Assembly (NCBI GenBank): GCA_035550715.1
Contig: DASZOP010000137.1
Span: 1-18,112 of the forward strand
Reading direction: 5' to 3'
Source: DASRVA01 sp035550715
Lineage (GTDB): Bacteria > Gemmatimonadota > Gemmatimonadetes > JACCXV01 > JAHWKZ01
DNA: 18,112 nucleotides
Shown here one piece after another: positions 14,552-18,112 of this stretch (its first letter is position 1; each line of letters starts with the position of its first letter). The position numbers and the translations under genes were made by a program. Under the pieces are notes generated by a model. It made no database searches and had not been told where the DNA came from. It saw nothing but the letters and a program-made list of their open reading frames with translations.

Positions 14552-15335
14552 GGCGTGCCAAGTTCGGGACCGGAGGAGAAAGGCGCCAGCGCGGCGCGGC
14601 TGTGCGGCGCTGGGCGCACTCGCGGTCACGCTGCTCGCCGGCTGCGCGACCACGCTCGTGTCGGAGGCCAGGCGCGCGCGCGAGGGCGGCATCGACCCGC
14701 TTCCCCTGGTCGAGCGGCTGTCGGCCCAGCACCGGGCGATCGACGTCACCAAGCGGATCTTCGACGTGACCCTGATCGAGGGCCGCCGACGCTTCGCGGG
14801 TGCCGGCGCGGTCGAGTACCGGGCCGATCCGCGGCGCCTGGCGGCCGACGTCTTCGGACCGCACGACACCCACGTGCTGGCGGTCCGCCTGGAGGGCGAT
14901 CGGCTCACGGTGCGGCTTCCCCAGGAGGGCGAGGTCCTGACCGGGAATCTCGGGGACCCGCGCTTCGCCGAACTCACCGGCGAGCGGGCGCTGGTCAGCC
15001 CGGAGATCCTGGGAGCCCTCGTCGGGGCCTACGACGTGGCCGGGCTGGCCCGGGACGCCGACTGGATGGCCGCCGCGGCGGAGGGAGACCGGCAGACCCT
15101 CTACCTCCAGCGGGGGGGCGTACTGCATGCGTTCACGGTCGAGGCACCCGGGGACCGGCTGGTCGAGTACCGGCAGGGTCGGGACGGGAGGCTGGTGTAT
15201 CGGGTCCAGTTCGGCGATTTTCAGACGGTCGGGGCGCGGGAGAGTCCGCGTCGCGTGGTGCTGAGGGATTTCAACCAGGGGCGACAGCTGGTCATCGATG
15301 TCACGCGCGAGCACCAGGAGGTCACGGGGATCTGA
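14466..15335 (+). CDS. Outer-membrane-type lipoprotein, DUF4292/LolB-like (start uncertain)
   Basis: The part from ALGALAVTLLAGC onward is clearly a lipoprotein: hydrophobic segment, lipobox LLAGC with Cys codon at 14643-14645, and a mature chain of 230 residues. The chain is beta-rich (RRFAGAGAVEYRADPRRLAADVFGP; LAVRLEGDRLTVRLPQEGEV; LTGNLGDPRF; GRLVYRVQFGDFQTV), which recalls the LolA/LolB/DUF4292 fold; function is not established. The start is a problem. No ATG, GTG or TTG exists in frame between 14472 and the Cys codon. The nearest is ATG 14466, which gives a very long, Arg-rich lead and lies inside the opposite-strand gene. A CTG at 14610 would leave no basic n-region. The 3' end overlaps lptE by 38 bases, so the two are probably co-expressed. 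Confidence 0.75.
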   Translation: MVAASGGNGSPLQPPSREPRSRRTERARTACQVRDRRRKAPARRGCAALGALAVTLLAGCATTLVSEARRAREGGIDPLPLVERLSAQHRAIDVTKRIFDVTLIEGRRRFAGAGAVEYRADPRRLAADVFGPHDTHVLAVRLEGDRLTVRLPQEGEVLTGNLGDPRFAELTGERALVSPEILGALVGAYDVAGLARDADWMAAAAEGDRQTLYLQRGGVLHAFTVEAPGDRLVEYRQGRDGRLVYRVQFGDFQTVGARESPRRVVLRDFNQGRQLVIDVTREHQEVTGI

Positions 15336-15855
15336 GCCGCCGGCGGCTCGACCACCCCTGCTACGACCGGCGGCAGCCGCGGCCCTGATCGCGGCGGCCG
15401 CCTGCGGCTATTCGTTCCGCTCTCCCGTACCGGCCCACCTCAACACGGTTTACATCCCGACCTTCGAGAACGAGACCCGGGAATTCCAGCTCACCCAGCA
15501 GCTCACGGAGCGCGTGATCAACGAGTTTCTGAACGAATCGCGCCTACGGCTCGTGAGCGACGAGGAGGAGGCCGACCTAGTGGTCTTCGGGGCGATCCGC
15601 GACTACCAGGAGGAGGCCCTGTCGTACGATCCGGGGCAGGAGGCCAACCCCGACGTGTTCACGCGGCGGGTCCTGCTCACCGTCGACCTGCGTCTCCAGG
15701 ACCGGGTCGAGGACGAGACGCTATGGGAGAACCCAGGCCTCACGGAGTGGGGAGAGTTCAACGAAGAGGCGAACGAGGACAGGGAGGTGGGAATCGACCG
15801 GGCGGTCGACAAGATCGCCGAGGAGATCCTGCGGCATGTGGTCGAAGAGTTCTAG
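15298..15855 (+). CDS. lptE: LptE-type lipoprotein (LPS assembly)
   Basis: LptE is the lipoprotein plug of the LptDE translocon that puts lipopolysaccharide into the outer leaflet. 185 residues. The N-terminus MSRASTRRSR is basic, then an Ala-rich segment leads to a lipobox with the lipidated Cys at 36 (AAAC-GYSFR), the Cys-Gly-Tyr start typical of the family. The mature part has VYIPTFENETREFQLTQQLTERVINEFL and RLRLVSDEEEADLVVFG, a pattern shared with divergent LptE proteins, and a Glu/Asp-rich C-terminus. The ATG at 15298 is the only standard start that includes the signal and it overlaps the previous gene. A general lipoprotein of the same fold cannot be excluded; lptD is not present here. 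Confidence 0.8.
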   Translation: MSRASTRRSRGSEPPAARPPLLRPAAAAALIAAAACGYSFRSPVPAHLNTVYIPTFENETREFQLTQQLTERVINEFLNESRLRLVSDEEEADLVVFGAIRDYQEEALSYDPGQEANPDVFTRRVLLTVDLRLQDRVEDETLWENPGLTEWGEFNEEANEDREVGIDRAVDKIAEEILRHVVEEF

Positions 15856-15893
15856 AGAAACCGCCGTCCGTGGCCGGGTTCCGGGCCCCTTCC

Positions 15894-15899
15894 TACATT
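15894..15899 (+). promoter_or_regulatory. Possible -10 element before the HNH gene
   Basis: TACATT ends 10 bases before the ATG at 15910, in a 54-base gap with no ribosome binding site. TGGCCG at 15871-15876, 17 bases upstream, is a poor -35 match. The arrangement repeats the one before uvrB and may point to short-leader transcripts. Confidence 0.3.
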
Positions 15900-15909
15900 C
15901 GCGCCCGCG

Positions 15910-16422
15910 ATGAGTCCGCTGCTGCAGAAGAAGGTTCTGGTCCTCAACCAGAACTACGAGCCGCTGGCGGTTTGCCATGCCCAGCGCGCCATCGTGATGG
16001 TGGTGCTGGGGAAGGCCGAGATCGTGGAACGGTACGAGATGGACGTGCGCTCGGTCTCGCGGGTCGTCCCTCTGCCATCGGTGGTCCGCCTCCAGGTGTA
16101 CATCCAGACCCCCCGCAAGCGGATCGCACTCACGCGCCGCAACGTCCTCAAACGCGACGGCTACCGCTGTCAGTACTGCGGGACGCGGCGCGGCCCCATG
16201 ACCACCGACCACGTCGTTCCGCGGGCTCTCGGCGGTCGCGACCGGTGGGACAACCTGGTATGCGCCTGCATCCGCTGCAACAACAGGAAGGGCAATCGAA
16301 CCCCCGAGCAGGCCGGGATGGGGCTGGCCCGAGCTCCTCGAGCGCCCCATCGCTACATGCAGATCACCTTTTATACCCCCATACCCGACAAGCGCTGGCG
16401 ACCCTACCTGTTCCTTGATTGA
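15910..16422 (+). CDS. Stand-alone HNH endonuclease family protein
   Basis: 170 residues. The N-terminal third (KKVLVLNQNYEPLAVCHAQRAIVMVVLGKAEIVE) is a conserved lead seen in a widespread class of chromosomal HNH proteins. The HNH core has a zinc pair CQYC (87, 90), the catalytic TTDHVVPR with His101, GGRDRWDNLV with Asn115, and the second zinc pair CIRC (120, 123) followed by NNRKG. The C-terminus ITFYTPIPDKRWRPYLFLD is also typical of this class. The fold cuts or nicks DNA, but the job of this class is not known. No methylase, specificity subunit, intron or phage gene lies near, so I see no basis to call it a restriction enzyme or homing nuclease. Confidence 0.9.
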   Translation: MSPLLQKKVLVLNQNYEPLAVCHAQRAIVMVVLGKAEIVERYEMDVRSVSRVVPLPSVVRLQVYIQTPRKRIALTRRNVLKRDGYRCQYCGTRRGPMTTDHVVPRALGGRDRWDNLVCACIRCNNRKGNRTPEQAGMGLARAPRAPHRYMQITFYTPIPDKRWRPYLFLD

Positions 16423-16425
16423 CCG

Positions 16426-16450
16426 GGGCCGGACGCGTCCGCGCCGGCTC
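16426..16450 (+). terminator. Weak hairpin between the HNH and antiporter genes
   Basis: GCCGG (16428-16432) can pair with CCGGC (16444-16448), extended by G16427-T16449 and G16426-C16450. The loop region overlaps a 12-base palindrome, CGGACGCGTCCG (16430-16441). There is no T-tract and the gap between genes is only 42 bases, so termination is doubtful. Confidence 0.25.
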
Positions 16451-16464
16451 GCCATCGGAGGCTG

Positions 16465-17742
16465 ATGGAGGGAGCCGCCCACCTCGTCGAAGTCGCACAC
16501 GTCTTCTTCATCCTCATCATCATCCTGCTGGCGGCCAGGCTCTTCGGAGAGCTCTTCGAGCGGATCGGCCAGCCGGCGGTACTCGGCGAGCTCGTCGCCG
16601 GCGTCCTCGTGGGAGCGAGCGTCCTCGGCCTCGTGCCGGTGGATCCCGCGGACCCCTACGGGTCCGTGGTCCATGTCCTGGCCGAGATCGGGGTGGCGAT
16701 CCTCCTGTTCGAGATCGGCCTCGAGACCGACCTCGTGCAGATGTTCCGGGTCGGCCCGTCGGCGCTCACGGTGGCGGTGGTCGGTGTCGTCCTGCCGTTC
16801 CTGTTCGGTTACTTGTTCTGGCATCTCTACGAAGGCGGGGCCAGCCTCACCGCGATCTTCATCGGCGCCACCCTCACGGCGACCTCGGTCGGCATCACGG
16901 CCCGCGTCCTGACCGACCTCGGGAAGATCCACACGTCCGAGGCGCGGATCATCATCGGCGCCGCGGTCATCGACGACATCCTGGGGCTCCTCATCCTGGC
17001 CGTGGTGGAGGGACTGGCGTCGACGGGCTCGGTCTCGGTTCCGGGCGTGACCCGTCTGTTCGGACTGGCGTTCGGCTTCCTCGCCGTGGCCATGGTGATC
17101 GGCCTCACGACGGCGCGCCGGGTCTTCGACCTGGTCAACCGGATGCGGGTCCGGGGCGTGCTGGTGAGCTTCGCGCTGGTGTTCGCGCTTACGCTCGCCT
17201 TCCTTGCCGACCGGGTGGGGCTGGCGCCCATCGTCGGAAGCTTCGCCGCCGGTCTGCTCCTCTCGCGCACCAATCAGTTCGATACGATCGTCGGGCAGAT
17301 CAAGCCGGTGGCCGATGTCTTCACACCGATCTTCTTCGTATCGATCGGGGCCGCGGTCAACGTGGCGATTCTCGATCCGCGCGTGCCCGAGAACCATGGC
17401 ATTCTGATCGTGGGCGCCGGACTCTTCGTGATCGCGGTGCTGGGCAAGGTGGCGGCCGGCTACTCCTTGCCGTGGCGGAAGGACATCCACAAGCTGGCCG
17501 TGGGTGTCGGGATGGTCCCGCGTGGCGAGGTGGGCCTCATCTTCGCCCAGATCGGGCTCCTCGGAGGGGTGCTGGCCCAGGACGTGTTTTCGGCCGTCCT
17601 CATCATGGTCATGGCGACCACGCTCATCACGCCCCCTTTCCTGAAGATCCTCTTCGAGCGCGTGGAGGATGAGGGAACGGGCGGGCTTGCCGCGGAGGCC
17701 GCCGGGAGCCCGTCCCGGGCGCCCGGCAAGGGCGATCGCTGA
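16465..17742 (+). CDS. CPA2-family cation:proton antiporter (NapA/GerN-like)
   Basis: An inner-membrane protein of 425 residues with many hydrophobic segments (for example 12-26, 39-57, 70-84, 98-119, 127-145, 162-182), compatible with the 12-13 helices of the family. The core has ATSVGITARVLTDLG and GAAVIDDILGLLIL, where the Asp170-Asp171 pair matches the ion-binding pair of electrogenic Na+/H+ exchangers such as NapA. Further on are PIVGSFAAGLLLSRT and GMVPRGEVGLIFAQIG. There is no C-terminal NAD-binding (RCK/TrkA-N) domain, unlike KefB/KefC. Na+ (or K+) for H+ exchange is therefore the likely reaction; the exact ion is not settled. The ATG at 16465 has CGGAGG just upstream at a short 3-base spacing. 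It probably serves pH and sodium homeostasis. Confidence 0.92.
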   Translation: MEGAAHLVEVAHVFFILIIILLAARLFGELFERIGQPAVLGELVAGVLVGASVLGLVPVDPADPYGSVVHVLAEIGVAILLFEIGLETDLVQMFRVGPSALTVAVVGVVLPFLFGYLFWHLYEGGASLTAIFIGATLTATSVGITARVLTDLGKIHTSEARIIIGAAVIDDILGLLILAVVEGLASTGSVSVPGVTRLFGLAFGFLAVAMVIGLTTARRVFDLVNRMRVRGVLVSFALVFALTLAFLADRVGLAPIVGSFAAGLLLSRTNQFDTIVGQIKPVADVFTPIFFVSIGAAVNVAILDPRVPENHGILIVGAGLFVIAVLGKVAAGYSLPWRKDIHKLAVGVGMVPRGEVGLIFAQIGLLGGVLAQDVFSAVLIMVMATTLITPPFLKILFERVEDEGTGGLAAEAAGSPSRAPGKGDR

Positions 17743-17743
17743 C

Positions 17744-18112
17744 GTGGTCGAGGACGTGCGTCCGCAGCTCACGATCGTCGTGCCGGCCTACAACGAGGCG
17801 CGCACGATCGGGCGTATCCTGGAGCGGATCGCGGCATCACCATTCACCAAGGAGATCGTCGTCGTCGACGACCGCTCGACCGATGGGACTCGCGAGTTCC
17901 TGGAGGACGTGACCCGCGGATCGAGGATCTTTTCCGGACCGGACGGCGGCCCGGTGCCTGTGCGAGTCGTCCTTCTCCCAGAGAACCGGGGCAAGGGTGC
18001 CGCTTTGCGGCGCGGGTTCGTGGAGGCGCGCGGCGAGATCGTACTCGTCCAGGACGCCGACCTGGAGTACGATCCGCGCGACTATCCGAAGCTCGTCGAG
18101 CCGATCCTTCAG
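17744..18112 (+). CDS. Family 2 glycosyltransferase, N-terminal part (3' end outside window)
   Basis: The 123 residues in the window form the N-terminal half of a GT-A domain. It has VVPAYNEARTIGRILERI, then EIVVVDDRSTDGT (nucleotide-sugar binding Asp), ENRGKGAALRRGF and VLVQDADLEYDP, which supplies the DxD-like metal site. The ENRGKGAALRxGF and QDADLEYDP pair is typical of dolichol- or undecaprenyl-phosphate glycosyltransferases (DPM1-like). A lipid-linked sugar acceptor is thus likely but not certain. The start is the GTG at 17744, two bases after the antiporter stop (TGA at 17740-17742); a GTG at 17756 is an alternative. The close spacing suggests co-transcription with the antiporter. Any membrane segments would lie past the window's end. 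Confidence 0.92.
   Translation, partial: MVEDVRPQLTIVVPAYNEARTIGRILERIAASPFTKEIVVVDDRSTDGTREFLEDVTRGSRIFSGPDGGPVPVRVVLLPENRGKGAALRRGFVEARGEIVLVQDADLEYDPRDYPKLVEPILQ

Noticed and set aside
16430..16441. 12-base palindrome CGGACGCGTCCG as an operator or restriction-related site
   Set aside because: One copy in a short GC-rich gap; such palindromes arise often at this base composition and nothing ties it to a regulator.
15721..17772. A 683-codon open frame on the minus strand, very rich in Asp, Glu, His and Arg
   Set aside because: It is opposite the HNH and antiporter genes. Its charged composition is the mirror of the hydrophobic codons of a membrane protein, not a real acidic protein.
1..18112. 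CRISPR array, tRNA or rRNA gene, insertion sequence, prophage, toxin-antitoxin or known anti-phage system
   Set aside because: Looked for and not found. No spaced direct repeats, no tRNA-like cloverleaf ends and no transposase, integrase or Cas motifs are visible; the AbrB-like gene at 1635 has no toxin next to it.

Overview
The window is a GC-rich, densely packed stretch of bacterial housekeeping genes, almost all on the + strand. Outer-membrane genes (a LolA-type carrier, an LptE-type lipoprotein, two further lipoproteins) show a Gram-negative, double-membrane cell. A small DUF4296-like lipoprotein, a DUF4292/LolB-like lipoprotein, the high GC and the many GTG starts would fit a member of the FCB group such as Gemmatimonadota. 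That placement is inference; the window has no rRNA or other phylogenetic marker that I can compare without a search.

Layout. 2-637 is the C-terminal half of transcription terminator Rho. 638-827 is non-coding and holds a long near-perfect fold-back that looks like a structured RNA or a small inverted-repeat element. 828-1517 is radC. 1518-1634 is an AT-richer leader with an extended -10-like site and a 15-bp palindrome, ahead of an unrecognised 117-aa protein (1635-1988) that appears to contain two tandem AbrB-like units. Two hairpins then separate it from a bifunctional (p)ppGpp synthetase/hydrolase (2104-4281). lolA and uvrB follow, with a hairpin between them.

7089-14233 is one very tight gene run: tsaE, tsaB, rimI, accD, folC, hisS, a YfcE-like phosphodiesterase and guaA. 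Most junctions are stop/start overlaps (TTGA or GTGA), which implies one transcript and translational coupling. It joins tRNA t6A synthesis, ribosomal or protein N-acetylation, fatty-acid and folate synthesis, tRNA-His charging and GMP synthesis.

At 14237-14551 a small lipoprotein gene on the - strand faces guaA. Its 5' end abuts or overlaps a + strand lipoprotein gene (14466-15335) whose start codon is problematic. lptE overlaps the end of that gene. A stand-alone HNH nuclease, a CPA2 cation:proton antiporter and the beginning of a family-2 glycosyltransferase complete the window.

I found no CRISPR array, tRNA, rRNA, transposase, phage gene or recognisable defence system. The least explained items are the fold-back after rho, the tandem AbrB-like orphan with its leader, and the start of the 14466-15335 lipoprotein gene.
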